In this document: piece by piece, positions 24,314 through 32,565 of the stretch
Layout of the letters: each line of letters begins with the position of its first letter
How positions within the stretch are numbered: the first letter of the stretch is position 1
Assembly: GCF_009765995.1 (NCBI RefSeq)
Contig: NZ_LMUI01000011.1
Span: 634,824 to 698,823 of the forward strand
Source of the DNA: Methylocapsa sp. S129
GTDB taxonomy: Bacteria > Pseudomonadota > Alphaproteobacteria > Rhizobiales > Beijerinckiaceae
Reading direction: 5' to 3'
Length of the DNA: 64,000 bases
The notes under the pieces: generated by a model
What the model was told of the DNA's origin: nothing
What the model saw: only the letters and a program-made list of their open reading frames with translations
The model's database searches: none
Translations under genes and position numbers: made by a program

Positions 24314-25636
24314 ATGTCGTTAACCGTCGACGCTCTGATCGTGTTGGCGAGCGTCTTTGCGTCAGCCTTTTTTTCGGGCGCCGAAACGGCGCTGACGGCG
24401 GCGTCCCGCGCCCGCATGCACGCGCTTGAAATGGACGGCGACCAGAGCGCCAAACTGGTCAATCGGCTGATCGCGATGCGGGGACGGTTGATCAGCGCGA
24501 TGTTGTTCGGCGGCCAGATCGTCAATATCGCCGTTTCCGCTTTCGCCACCAGCGTGCTTGTCGCGCTCGCGGGCGATCGCGGCGTCGTCTATGCGACGGC
24601 GATCATGACCGCGATGATCGTCATCTTCGGCGAAGTCCTGCCCAAGACCGTCGCGATCGCCTATCCCGACCGCGTCTCGCTTCTGATCGCGCCGGTCGTC
24701 TCGTTTTTCGTGACGATATTCTGGCCGGTGGTGGCGGCGATCGAAACTTTCGTGCGCGGCCTTCTGTGGCTGTGCGGCATGCGGGCGAGCGAACGCCAGT
24801 CCATCGCCTCGGGACACGAAGAATTGCGCGGCGCGGTCGATCTCTTACATCGCGAAGGCGGCGTCGCGCGCTCTGAACGCGATATGTTCGGCGCGCTGCT
24901 GGAGCTCGACGAAATCGAAGTGTCGGAGGTGATGATCCACCGCACCAATATGGGAACGATCAACGCCGACCTGCCGCCGGCCGATCTGATCCGCGAGGTG
25001 CTCGCCTCGCCTTACACGCGCCTGCCGCTATGGCGCGGCCAGCCCGACAATATTATCGGCGTCCTGCACGCCAAGGACCTGTTTCGCGCGCTGGCGGCGG
25101 CGGGCGGCGATTCAAGCCGCATCGACATCGAAGATATCGCACTCGATGTCTGGTTCATTCCCGACACCACCACGCTGCGCGATCAGTTGCAGGCGTTTTT
25201 GCGCCGTAAGACGCATTTCGCGATGGTCGTTGACGAATATGGCGTCGTGATGGGATTGGTGACGCTGGAAGACATCATCGAGGAGATTGTCGGCGACATC
25301 AAGGACGAGCACGATGTCGCGGCCCAGGGCATGCGGCCGCAGCCTGACGGTTCGGTGATCGTCGAAGGTTCGGTCACCATCCGCGACCTCAACCGCGCGA
25401 TGGACTGGACATTGCCCGACGAAGAAGCGACGACGATCGCCGGGCTCGTCATCCATGAAGCGCGCGCCATTCCCGAGCCGAGACAGGCCTTCATCTTCCA
25501 TGGATTTCGGTTCGAGGTTCTGCGCAAGAACCGCAACCGCATCGCCGCGCTGCGCATCTCCGCCGTCACCGCGCCGAAGGGGAAGGGCCAGGAGAAGGAT
25601 CAGGAGAGCGAAGGAGACGCGGCGGTGCGCGACTGA
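24314..25636 (+). CDS. HlyC/CorC (CNNM) family transporter with CBS pair
   Basis: This 440-residue protein has an N-terminal DUF21/CNNM membrane domain (residues 1-180; SAFFSGAETALTAASRAR, VIFGEVLPKTVAIAYPDRV). Two CBS domains follow (about 205-330; VMIHRTNMGTI, LPLWRGQPDNIIGVLHAKDL, FAMVVDEYGVVMGLVTLEDI), then a C-terminal transporter-associated HlyC/CorC domain ending in charged residues. Family members are linked to magnesium or cobalt efflux. It probably shares a transcript with aroKB. The name hemolysin is historical only. Confidence 0.9.
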   Translation: MSLTVDALIVLASVFASAFFSGAETALTAASRARMHALEMDGDQSAKLVNRLIAMRGRLISAMLFGGQIVNIAVSAFATSVLVALAGDRGVVYATAIMTAMIVIFGEVLPKTVAIAYPDRVSLLIAPVVSFFVTIFWPVVAAIETFVRGLLWLCGMRASERQSIASGHEELRGAVDLLHREGGVARSERDMFGALLELDEIEVSEVMIHRTNMGTINADLPPADLIREVLASPYTRLPLWRGQPDNIIGVLHAKDLFRALAAAGGDSSRIDIEDIALDVWFIPDTTTLRDQLQAFLRRKTHFAMVVDEYGVVMGLVTLEDIIEEIVGDIKDEHDVAAQGMRPQPDGSVIVEGSVTIRDLNRAMDWTLPDEEATTIAGLVIHEARAIPEPRQAFIFHGFRFEVLRKNRNRIAALRISAVTAPKGKGQEKDQESEGDAAVRD

Positions 25637-25646
25637 AGCTCCAGGA

Positions 25647-25797
25647 CCCCTTCTCCCGAGAATCGGGAGAAGGTGGCCCGACGAAGTCGGGTCGGATGAG
25701 GGCGGCGAAGCTGGGCGCCGCATCAAGAAGCCCCCCACGCGGAAAGGCCCTCATCCGGCGCTGCGCGCCACCTTCTCCCGCGGAGCGGGAGAAGGGA
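25647..25797. repeat. Composite palindromic repeat (ctcccgcaagcgggag family), copy B
   Basis: Outer hairpins ccttctcccgagaatcggga and ccttctcccgcggagcggga bracket gcccgacgaagtcgggtcgg and ctcatccggcgctgcgcgcc segments. These are the same modules as at 17401-17564, in partly reversed order. The element fills the space between the convergent CorC-like and methyltransferase genes. Confidence 0.87.
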
Positions 25798-25811
25798 GCC
25801 TGGCGGCGAAC

Positions 25812-26576
25812 CTAACCAGCCACCGCTTCGATCGCGAGCGTGTCGAGTTCGAAGCTTCCATCCTCGCTGATAGCGAAATGATCGCGCACTGGGGCGCTCG
25901 CTTGCGCCTGAAGGCTGCGGATAGCCTTCACATAGAGTTCAGGCGTTTTTGTCCGCTCCGTCCAGACGGCGAATTCCAGTCGCACCTTGCGCGCCGTCAG
26001 CCCGGTCGCGCGAAAGCCGGAGCGGGCGAGCGCCGCCAACCATTCCGCGGCGCTGTAATTGCGCACATGCGAGGGATCGCGCAACAGCTCGATCGTTTGC
26101 AAATGCGTATCCAGCAGCGGATGCGCGGGGGCGACGGCGTCGGCGAAGATCGCGCGGCCGCCGCTTTTGAGCACCCGCCGTGCTTCGCGCAGGCCCGCTT
26201 CCATATTGTTCCAGTGATGGGCGCTATATCGGCACATGACGATGTCGAAGGCGCCGTCCTCGAAAGGCAGGCGCTCGGCGGCGGCTTGCTGCACGACTAT
26301 GTTGCGCAGCCCGCGCTCGCTCGCCGTGCGCTTCACCTGCGCCAGCATTGCGGGCGTCAGATCGCAGGCGACGACTTCGCGCACATGCGGCGCGGCGCGG
26401 TAGCTGACATGGCCGCCGCCGCAGCCAAGATCCAGCGCGCGGGCGTCGGCCTGCCCGGTGACGAAGGCTTCGATCTGATCGAGGTCGGCCCCGGCGCTGT
26501 GGACGGCGCTGCTGACATAGGCCTCCGCGCGCGGCGCATAATGGGTGACGACAAAATCATGCTGGGTCGTGTTCAC
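25812..26576 (-). CDS. Class I SAM-dependent methyltransferase
   Basis: This 254-residue Rossmann-fold methyltransferase is of the UbiE/Methyltransf_11 type. Motif I is ARALDLGCGGGHVSYRAAP (about residues 44-62). Further motifs are VVACDLTPAMLAQV, AAAERLPFEDGAFDIVMCRYSAHHW and LREARRVLKSGGRAIFADAV. It begins with GTG at 26576 behind ggagaaa. It is divergent from an HTH regulator, with only 87 bases between the two starts, so that regulator probably controls it. The substrate is unknown. Confidence 0.85.
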   Translation of the reverse strand: MNTTQHDFVVTHYAPRAEAYVSSAVHSAGADLDQIEAFVTGQADARALDLGCGGGHVSYRAAPHVREVVACDLTPAMLAQVKRTASERGLRNIVVQQAAAERLPFEDGAFDIVMCRYSAHHWNNMEAGLREARRVLKSGGRAIFADAVAPAHPLLDTHLQTIELLRDPSHVRNYSAAEWLAALARSGFRATGLTARKVRLEFAVWTERTKTPELYVKAIRSLQAQASAPVRDHFAISEDGSFELDTLAIEAVAG

Positions 26577-26663
26577 GTTGTTTCTCCGGATTGCGTGGCC
26601 ATTCTCTTTCGAAATTTAACCTGTTACAAGTTGCGGTCTTATCCTGGTATAAAACGTCCTCCA
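26577..26663. promoter_or_regulatory. Divergent promoter region
   Basis: The A+T-richer 87 bases between the methyltransferase and HTH-regulator starts include aacctgttacaag and atcctggtataaaa, two similar segments about 25 bases apart in the same direction. They may be regulator half-sites or -10 elements. No exact palindrome is obvious. Confidence 0.35.
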
Positions 26664-27479
26664 ATGTTGCTGCCCCACGATCAGAGACGACTTCTGGGCG
26701 CTTTTCTCCGCCGGCGCCGGGAGCAATTGCGCGCCGCTGATGTCGGCCTCCACCCCAGCCGTTCGGGGCGCCGGCGCACGCCCGGACTTCGCCGCGAGGA
26801 AATGGCCGAGATTTGCGGGATGAGCCCGACCTGGTACGCCTGGATCGAGCAAGGCCGGGATATTTCCGTTTCCTCCGCCGCTCTGGCGCGGATGGCGGAC
26901 GCCATGCAGCTTACGCCGGCGGAGCGGTCCTATCTGTTCCAGCTTACCCGCAAGCGCGATCCGTCGGAGCCGCCGGCTGTACGGGAGGAGGAAGGCGAGC
27001 CTTCGCGGATTTTGCAAGACGCCGTGAACGCCATGACCGCGCCGGCTTATCTTCTTGATCGCCTGTGGCGCGTCCGCGCCTGGAACCCGCCCGCCGCGCG
27101 CCTGTTCGCCGACTGGCTAGGAGGCGACGAGCCTTGCCTGCTGGCCTATGTCTTCCTGAACCAATCCGCGCGAAAATTCATCCTCGATTGGAAGGATCGC
27201 GCGCGCCGTCTCGTCGCCGAGTTTCGCGCCGATAGCGCGCGCAATCCCGACGATCCCGCCTTGCGCGCGCTCGTCGATCGCCTGCGCACGGGAAACCGGG
27301 ATTTCGCGGCGTTCTGGAGCGATCACGCCGTTTTGGCGCGCGAGGGCGGGGCGCGCGGATTCAATCATCCGCGCGACGGCATGCTGTACTATGAGCAGGC
27401 GACGCTGTCGCCGGCCGGTCAGCCGGACTACAAGCTGGTTATGCTGTTGCCCTCGCCAGACTCAAGGACTGAGACGTAA
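26664..27479 (+). CDS. XRE-type HTH regulator with MmyB-like ligand domain
   Basis: This 271-residue protein begins MLLPHDQRRLLGAFLRRRRE. A lambda-repressor-like helix-turn-helix follows (about residues 38-95, TPGLRREEMAEICGMSPTWYAWIEQGRDI). The rest matches the MmyB-like ligand-binding domain (YLLDRLWRVRAWNPPAARLF, DWKDRARRLVAEFRAD, GARGFNHPRDGMLYYEQATLSPAGQPDYKLVML). Such proteins, common in actinobacteria and proteobacteria, regulate a divergent neighbouring enzyme gene. The divergent methyltransferase is therefore the likely target. The frame is open far upstream, but ATG 26664 is where homology-like sequence starts. Confidence 0.87.
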   Translation: MLLPHDQRRLLGAFLRRRREQLRAADVGLHPSRSGRRRTPGLRREEMAEICGMSPTWYAWIEQGRDISVSSAALARMADAMQLTPAERSYLFQLTRKRDPSEPPAVREEEGEPSRILQDAVNAMTAPAYLLDRLWRVRAWNPPAARLFADWLGGDEPCLLAYVFLNQSARKFILDWKDRARRLVAEFRADSARNPDDPALRALVDRLRTGNRDFAAFWSDHAVLAREGGARGFNHPRDGMLYYEQATLSPAGQPDYKLVMLLPSPDSRTET

Positions 27480-27497
27480 CGGCGCGCTATCGCGCCG
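27480..27497. terminator. Hairpin between convergent regulator genes
   Basis: CGGCGCG and CGCGCCG pair around a four-base ctat loop directly after the stop of the HTH regulator. The TetR gene ends at 27541 on the other strand. There is no T tract, so this is a possible rather than certain terminator. Confidence 0.4.
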
Positions 27498-27540
27498 GGA
27501 CGAGGGACGCGGCGCACGACTCTCGCGGCGGCTCGGTTCG

Positions 27541-28212
27541 CTATGATATTTTCTCTTCAGCCATCTCCTGAAACGCCAGACGCAGCGTTCGCGCCGCCTC
27601 GCGAAAGATTTCGTCGTGAGGAATGCGATCCTCCTCGCTCAACATTTCGTCGGTGGCGTAGCCATATTCGACCAGGAGCCGTATGCGGCGCCAGAGCGCC
27701 TCCCTGGACGCGTTCGGAAGCAGCCCTGCATAGACGTCGACGATCCGGTCGGTGACGAACCGGTGCGAGGCGATGCGCACATGGGCGAGCGCTGGCGAGG
27801 CGCGCAGGGCGCGTTCGGTCCAGACGCCGCCGGGCTCGGCTGCGGTCACAAGCGCTGTGTCGCGCAAGAGATCCTCGATATGGTTCGTCAACGCCTCGCT
27901 TCCGTTTGGCGCGTGGCGTTCGAGCCAGCCAAAGAGAACCTCGTTCTGACGATCCATCAGACGCTGCCCCAAGGTCTCGAGCACCGCATATTTGTCCTTG
28001 AAATAACGATAGAGCGCGGGCGGCGTCATGCCGGCGCGCGCGCAAATCATATTGGTGGAAATGCGCTCGATGCCGACCTCGCCCAGAAGCTCGCCGGCGA
28101 CATCAAGCAAGTGGTCGCGCGTCTGCACCGCGCGCGCCTGTTTCGGCGCCACGGGTCCCGAAGCGGGGAGCGTTTTCTCTCTACGTCGCGATCCAGCCAT
28201 GGCGGTCGTCAT
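27541..28212 (-). CDS. TetR/AcrR-family regulator
   Basis: This 223-residue protein has a TetR N-terminal DNA-binding domain (about residues 28-78): QTRDHLLDVAGELLGEVG, then ISTNMICARAGMTPPALYRYFKDKYAVLE. An all-helical ligand domain follows. It is transcribed away from the amidase-MFS-oxidase operon, with 168 bases between the starts, the usual place for a repressor acting on both directions. The start could be four codons later. The ligand is unknown but is likely a substrate of the neighbouring operon. Confidence 0.87.
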   Translation of the reverse strand: MTTAMAGSRRREKTLPASGPVAPKQARAVQTRDHLLDVAGELLGEVGIERISTNMICARAGMTPPALYRYFKDKYAVLETLGQRLMDRQNEVLFGWLERHAPNGSEALTNHIEDLLRDTALVTAAEPGGVWTERALRASPALAHVRIASHRFVTDRIVDVYAGLLPNASREALWRRIRLLVEYGYATDEMLSEEDRIPHDEIFREAARTLRLAFQEMAEEKIS

Positions 28213-28246
28213 ATCCGAAGTCGTGCGGCCAAAGCGATTATTCCAA

Positions 28247-28288
28247 TTGACAAACGATAGCCATAACTACTAATAATGACTTTATTAT
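28247..28288 (+). promoter_or_regulatory. Candidate sigma-70 promoter and TetR operator
   Basis: TTGACA at 28247-28252 and TAATAA at 28271-28276 are 18 bases apart. ATAAT at 28273-28277 and ATTAT at 28284-28288 form a short inverted repeat over the -10 region, where a TetR repressor could bind. The start of the amidase gene lies about 95 bases downstream. Confidence 0.42.
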
Positions 28289-28380
28289 GATCCGCTGCGC
28301 AGAGGGCGCGGGCAAAGCAATGAAAGCCCGCGACGATCTTTGACGGCATGGTCAGCGACGGCGACAAGGAAGGGGCGATC

Positions 28381-29865
28381 ATGACCGAGCCGCCAGCGAC
28401 GCCGGACGCGACCGAAATCGCCGCGATGATTCGGCGCAAGCAGATCACCGCGCTTGAGGCGGTCGACGACGCCATCGCCCGCGCCGAGGCGATGCAGCCT
28501 ATGCTCAACTTCCTGATCGCGCCGATGTTCGAACAGGCGCGGACGCGAGCCAAATCCGGCGCATTGACGGGCCCCTTCGCCGGCGTGCCCTACCTGATCA
28601 AGGATATGTACGACATTGAAGGCGTTCCGACGCGCTGGGGCGCACGCTTCACGGAGATCGCGCCGATCCCGACTGCGAGCTGCGCGCAGGTGAAGGCCTT
28701 CGAGTGTGCCGGGCTGGTGTTGATCGGCAAATCGGCGTTGGGCGAATTCGGCTGGCTGCCGACGACCGAACCCTTGGCCTTCGGCCCGACGCGTAACCCA
28801 TGGGATCTCAGCCGCACGCCGGGCGGATCCTCGGGTGGTTCGGCCGCCGCGGTGGCGGCCGGCGTGCTGCCGATGGCGGACGCGGCCGACGGCGGCGGCT
28901 CGATCCGCATCCCGGCCTCCGCATGCGGCCTGTTCGGCCTGAAGCCTTCGCGCCGACGGTTGATTGGCGACCAGCATCCGGCCGGCGGCATTGAGCTCAC
29001 CGCGGAACATTGCGTGTCGCGCAGCGTGCGCGATTCGGCGGGCCTGTTCGCGGCGATGGAGCGCGTGGGCGCGGAAGCCGCGTTGCCGCCGATCGGCGCG
29101 GTGACTGGGCCATCGAAGCGTCGCTTGCGCGTTGGCTATGTGCTGGGCAGCATCGGCGGCCGGCAGCCGGACGCGGAGGTGCGGGCCGGCGCGGAGAACG
29201 CCGCCAAGCTTATGGAGCAGCTTGGGCATAAGGTTGAGCCGACGGTTTGGCCGCTTGACGGCGCCGCGCTTATCGACGACTTCCTCAAGCTCTACCGGTC
29301 CGCCGCGCTCGAAGTCGCAGGGTTGGCGCGCCTCGCCATCAACCCGAAAGTCGTCGCCCTTGCCTCTTTGGCGCTGAAATCCATCGGGTTGCTGCCTCGC
29401 GGCATCGGGCGCAAGCCCGACACATCGGCGCTGGAGCCATTGACCCTAGCGATGGCCGAAGAGGCCGCCAAATTGCCCGCCGGCGAACTTGCGAAGGCGA
29501 AGGCCGGGCTGAGAGAGTACGACGCGTCCTACGATGACTGGTTTGCGCGCTACGATGTGATCCTGTCGCCGGTGCTGCTCCAGCCGCCTGTTCCGATCGG
29601 CCACATCGCTGGCGATGTGGCGGTCGAAACGTTGATGGCGCGTGTCTTCGACTTCGCGGATTATACCTTGCTCCACAATATCGTCGGAGCGCCGGCGATG
29701 AGCGTCCCCCTTCACTGGACAACAGGCGGGTTGCCGGTCGGCATGCAATTCGCGGCGCGCGTCGGCGGCGAGCGGACATTGTTCGAACTCGCCTATGAGC
29801 TCGAGGCGGCCCAACCCTGGGCGAACCGCCGGCCGCCCATCTTCGCCGAAGGGAGGCGCCAATGA
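28381..29865 (+). CDS. Amidase-signature hydrolase
   Basis: This 494-residue member of the amidase signature family has a Ser-cisSer-Lys triad. Lys lies in PYLIKDMYDIEGV. The Gly/Ser-rich core is RTPGGSSGGSAAAVAAG, and the nucleophile serine lies in DGGGSIRIPASACGLFGLKPSR. Segments such as ADYTLLHNIVGAPAMSVPLHW are reminiscent of 6-aminohexanoate-cyclic-dimer hydrolase-like amidases. The ATG at 28381 has aaggggc upstream, and an in-frame ATG at 28348 is less likely. It heads the operon with the MFS gene. It probably releases an amine or acid from an imported amide, but the substrate is unknown. Confidence 0.88.
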   Translation: MTEPPATPDATEIAAMIRRKQITALEAVDDAIARAEAMQPMLNFLIAPMFEQARTRAKSGALTGPFAGVPYLIKDMYDIEGVPTRWGARFTEIAPIPTASCAQVKAFECAGLVLIGKSALGEFGWLPTTEPLAFGPTRNPWDLSRTPGGSSGGSAAAVAAGVLPMADAADGGGSIRIPASACGLFGLKPSRRRLIGDQHPAGGIELTAEHCVSRSVRDSAGLFAAMERVGAEAALPPIGAVTGPSKRRLRVGYVLGSIGGRQPDAEVRAGAENAAKLMEQLGHKVEPTVWPLDGAALIDDFLKLYRSAALEVAGLARLAINPKVVALASLALKSIGLLPRGIGRKPDTSALEPLTLAMAEEAAKLPAGELAKAKAGLREYDASYDDWFARYDVILSPVLLQPPVPIGHIAGDVAVETLMARVFDFADYTLLHNIVGAPAMSVPLHWTTGGLPVGMQFAARVGGERTLFELAYELEAAQPWANRRPPIFAEGRRQ

Positions 29866-30016
29866 CGATCTCGACCGGCGCAATTGAATTGAACAAAGGG
29901 CCGCGCGCCTCGGACCCACCTTCGGCGCTTGCCGAGCCGGTCGCCCGGGTTCGCAACGTTGAGAGAACAAGTGAGAAGACCCGTTCCACAGAGCAATATG
30001 AAGGAGGGCCGCGAAC

Positions 30017-31219
30017 ATGGCGCAAACGAGCACGGCATCGGCGCAGAACCAGGACTGGCTGGTTGGCGCTCCGTCACCGGTCCAAATCGTCGCCGCCTTG
30101 TGGATCGGGTCCGTCGGCCTTCTCATTCTCGGCCTGCAACCTGTCCTTCTCGGGGCGCTGTTCAACGAGCATCGCGTCAATCTTGACGAGCTCGCCCTTG
30201 TCGCGACGGCCGAGATCATCGCGATCGGCCTCGGCTCCGCTCTTGCCGCGATGCTGTTCTCGACGCGCCATCTGCGATTGAAGTCGGCGATCCTTCTCCT
30301 CATTTTGGCGGCGCTCGATTATGCCGTGTCGTTCGCGGATTCCCCCAATACGATCCTGATCGTTCGTACGCTCGCCGGCTTTGTCGAAGGCGGCCTGGTC
30401 GCGGTGTCGATTGAATTGATCGCCCGATCCCGCCACGCTGAGCGGATGGGCGGTTACTTCGTCGCGCTACAGACATTGGCGCAATGCGCGCTCGCCTATG
30501 GGCTTGGCAAGTGGGTCATTCCGTCGACGCAGGCGGACGCCACCGGAGCGAACGCCGGCTTCCTCGTACTCGCCTTCGTCTGCGCGGCGTCGATGATCGT
30601 CGCGCTTCTGGTTCCCGTCGAATATGACGAAATTCCCAAGCAAAGCGGCAGCATGGACGGCGTGCTGACCGTGCGATCGATGCTCGCGCTCTTCGGCATA
30701 TTGGCGTTCTTCATGTGCATTGGCGCCATCTGGGCGTTTCTGGAGCCAATAGGCGGACAGCATGGCGTTGATTCGCAGACTGTCGCCTTCATGGTTTCCG
30801 CGAGCCTTGGCGCGCAAGTCCTGGGCGCCATCGCCGCGACATGGCTCCAGGCGCGCATCAGCTATCGCACCGCGATCCTCGGCTGCGGCATCGTCGCCAT
30901 AGCGGGGGCCGCCGTTCTGGGGATTGGCGTTTCGCTGTCAATGTTCTGGCTGGCCGTGCTGGCGATCGGGTTCGTCTGGATGTTCATCATCCCCTTCCAG
31001 ATCGGCCAGACCGTCGCCGCCGATTCCTCGAGGAGCACCGCCCTGCTGGTTCCTGCCGCCAATCTCTTTGGCGCCGCGCTGGGGCCTCTGGCCGCCTCGA
31101 TCTTCGTGGTTGGCGAGGACGCCAGCGCGGTGCCTGTGTTCTCGATCGGCGCGGTCGTCGTCAGCCTCGCGCTGTTCGGCGCGTTTCTGGCGGTTTCGCG
31201 TCGCCGCGCCATCGCCTGA
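30017..31219 (+). CDS. MFS transporter
   Basis: This 400-residue protein has about twelve transmembrane helices in major-facilitator arrangement. It includes a charged loop after helix 2 (STRHLRLKSA) and VRTLAGFVEGGLVAVSIELIARSRH in helix 4/loop. ATG 30017 has a strong aaggagg. It follows the amidase by 151 bases, in which no gene is seen, and precedes the FAD oxidase by 44 bases. It probably imports or exports the compound handled by the operon. Substrate class cannot be determined from the sequence. Confidence 0.87.
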   Translation: MAQTSTASAQNQDWLVGAPSPVQIVAALWIGSVGLLILGLQPVLLGALFNEHRVNLDELALVATAEIIAIGLGSALAAMLFSTRHLRLKSAILLLILAALDYAVSFADSPNTILIVRTLAGFVEGGLVAVSIELIARSRHAERMGGYFVALQTLAQCALAYGLGKWVIPSTQADATGANAGFLVLAFVCAASMIVALLVPVEYDEIPKQSGSMDGVLTVRSMLALFGILAFFMCIGAIWAFLEPIGGQHGVDSQTVAFMVSASLGAQVLGAIAATWLQARISYRTAILGCGIVAIAGAAVLGIGVSLSMFWLAVLAIGFVWMFIIPFQIGQTVAADSSRSTALLVPAANLFGAALGPLAASIFVVGEDASAVPVFSIGAVVVSLALFGAFLAVSRRRAIA

Positions 31220-31263
31220 ATGAAGAGTGAGACGATCGCGCTTGAGGTCAGCGCGGGGTGAGG

Positions 31264-32565
31264 ATGGAAAGTATGAACCCAATTGCCGAGACCGAATGGT
31301 CGAACTGGTCGGGCTTTGTCACCGCTCAGCCGCGAACCCTCGCCAAGCCGCAAAATCAGGACGAACTCTCGGCTTTGATCAAAACGGCGCCCGGTCCCAT
31401 CCGACTCGCGGGCAGCGGCCATTCCTTCACGCCTTTGGTGAAGAGCGAGGGGACCATCCTCTCCCTCGACAATTTCCAGGGGTTGAAATCGCATGATCCG
31501 CAAAAGCTTCAGGCGACAGTCGGCGCAGGCACGCAGATCGGCGCCATGACCAGGCTTTTGCATGATATCGGGCAAGCGCTGCCGAATATGGGCGATATCG
31601 ACAAGCAGGCTTTTGGCGGCGCGCTCGGCACCTCGACCCATGGTTCGGGAATCACGCTCGGCGCCTATCCGACGCAGCTTGAAGCTATGGAGATCACGGA
31701 CGGGCGCGGCGCGGTGCGCGAATTCAACCGCGCCGCCAATCCCGATGCGATCTCGGCGATGGGCGCCTCGCTCGGCGCTTTCGGTGCGGTCACCCAGGTC
31801 ACCATTCGCAACATTGCGAGCTACCGTCTGCATCGTCGGCGATGGTGCGAGCCGGTGGCCGATGTGCTGGATCGCTTTCAGAGCGTGATGACGGCGCAAC
31901 GATCGGTCGAGTTCTTCTATATCCCATTCTCGGGCCACGCGATGATGCTGACCAGCGACATTACCGACGCGCCGGCGACAAGCCGTCCCCCGAACAGCGA
32001 CGATGAGGCCGTCAACACTTTGCGAACCCTGCGCAACTTTCTCAAGCGCCTGCCGTGGCTGCGCGGGCGCCTGATCGGATGGGCGATCGCCAGGCTGCCG
32101 CCGGAGGATTATGTCGAGGCATGGCTGAACGTCTACGCCACCGAGCGCAATGTGAAGTTCAACGAGATGGAATATCATCTGCCGCTCGAAGAGGGAGCCA
32201 AGGCGCTTCGCGAGATCATCGCCTTGCTCGAGACCCGGTTTCCGGAAGTCTATTTTCCGATCGAGGTGCGGGTGGTCGCGCCTGACGAGATTTGGCTGAG
32301 CCCTTTCTACAAACGGCCGAGTTGCTCGATCGCTATCCATCACGGCGCGCCCGAGGATCCCTTGCCCTTCTTCAACGCGGCGGAGCCGATCTTTCGCCGA
32401 TATGGCGGGCGCCCCCATTGGGGCAAGATGCATAATCTGACCGCCAAGGAACTCAGCGCCCTCTATCCGCGCTGGAAGGAAGCGATGGAGGTGCGCCGCG
32501 ATATGGACCCGGACAATCGTTTCGTGTCGCCTTACCTCGCCCGGCTCCTCGGGGTCGATCTGTGA
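31264..32565 (+). CDS. FAD-linked oxidase of the aldonolactone/alditol oxidase family
   Basis: This 433-residue vanillyl-alcohol-oxidase-fold flavoenzyme is related to D-arabinono-1,4-lactone, L-gulonolactone and alditol oxidases. The FAD domain contains PIRLAGSGHSFTPLV, where the His is the usual covalent flavin site, then QAFGGALGTSTHGSG. The C-terminal ALO domain ends with GRPHWGKMHNLTAKELSALYPRW. No signal peptide is present. It overlaps the next gene by GTGA, so oxidase and PLP enzyme are translationally coupled. The start may also be ATG 31273. A sugar-lactone or polyol-like substrate is inferred from the family. Oxygen is the likely acceptor. Confidence 0.87.
   Translation: MESMNPIAETEWSNWSGFVTAQPRTLAKPQNQDELSALIKTAPGPIRLAGSGHSFTPLVKSEGTILSLDNFQGLKSHDPQKLQATVGAGTQIGAMTRLLHDIGQALPNMGDIDKQAFGGALGTSTHGSGITLGAYPTQLEAMEITDGRGAVREFNRAANPDAISAMGASLGAFGAVTQVTIRNIASYRLHRRRWCEPVADVLDRFQSVMTAQRSVEFFYIPFSGHAMMLTSDITDAPATSRPPNSDDEAVNTLRTLRNFLKRLPWLRGRLIGWAIARLPPEDYVEAWLNVYATERNVKFNEMEYHLPLEEGAKALREIIALLETRFPEVYFPIEVRVVAPDEIWLSPFYKRPSCSIAIHHGAPEDPLPFFNAAEPIFRRYGGRPHWGKMHNLTAKELSALYPRWKEAMEVRRDMDPDNRFVSPYLARLLGVDL

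Noticed and set aside
25455-26663. The long open frame upstream of the HTH regulator (would give a 674-residue protein)
   Set aside because: It runs antisense through the methyltransferase gene and through a palindromic repeat. The HTH homology starts at 26664.
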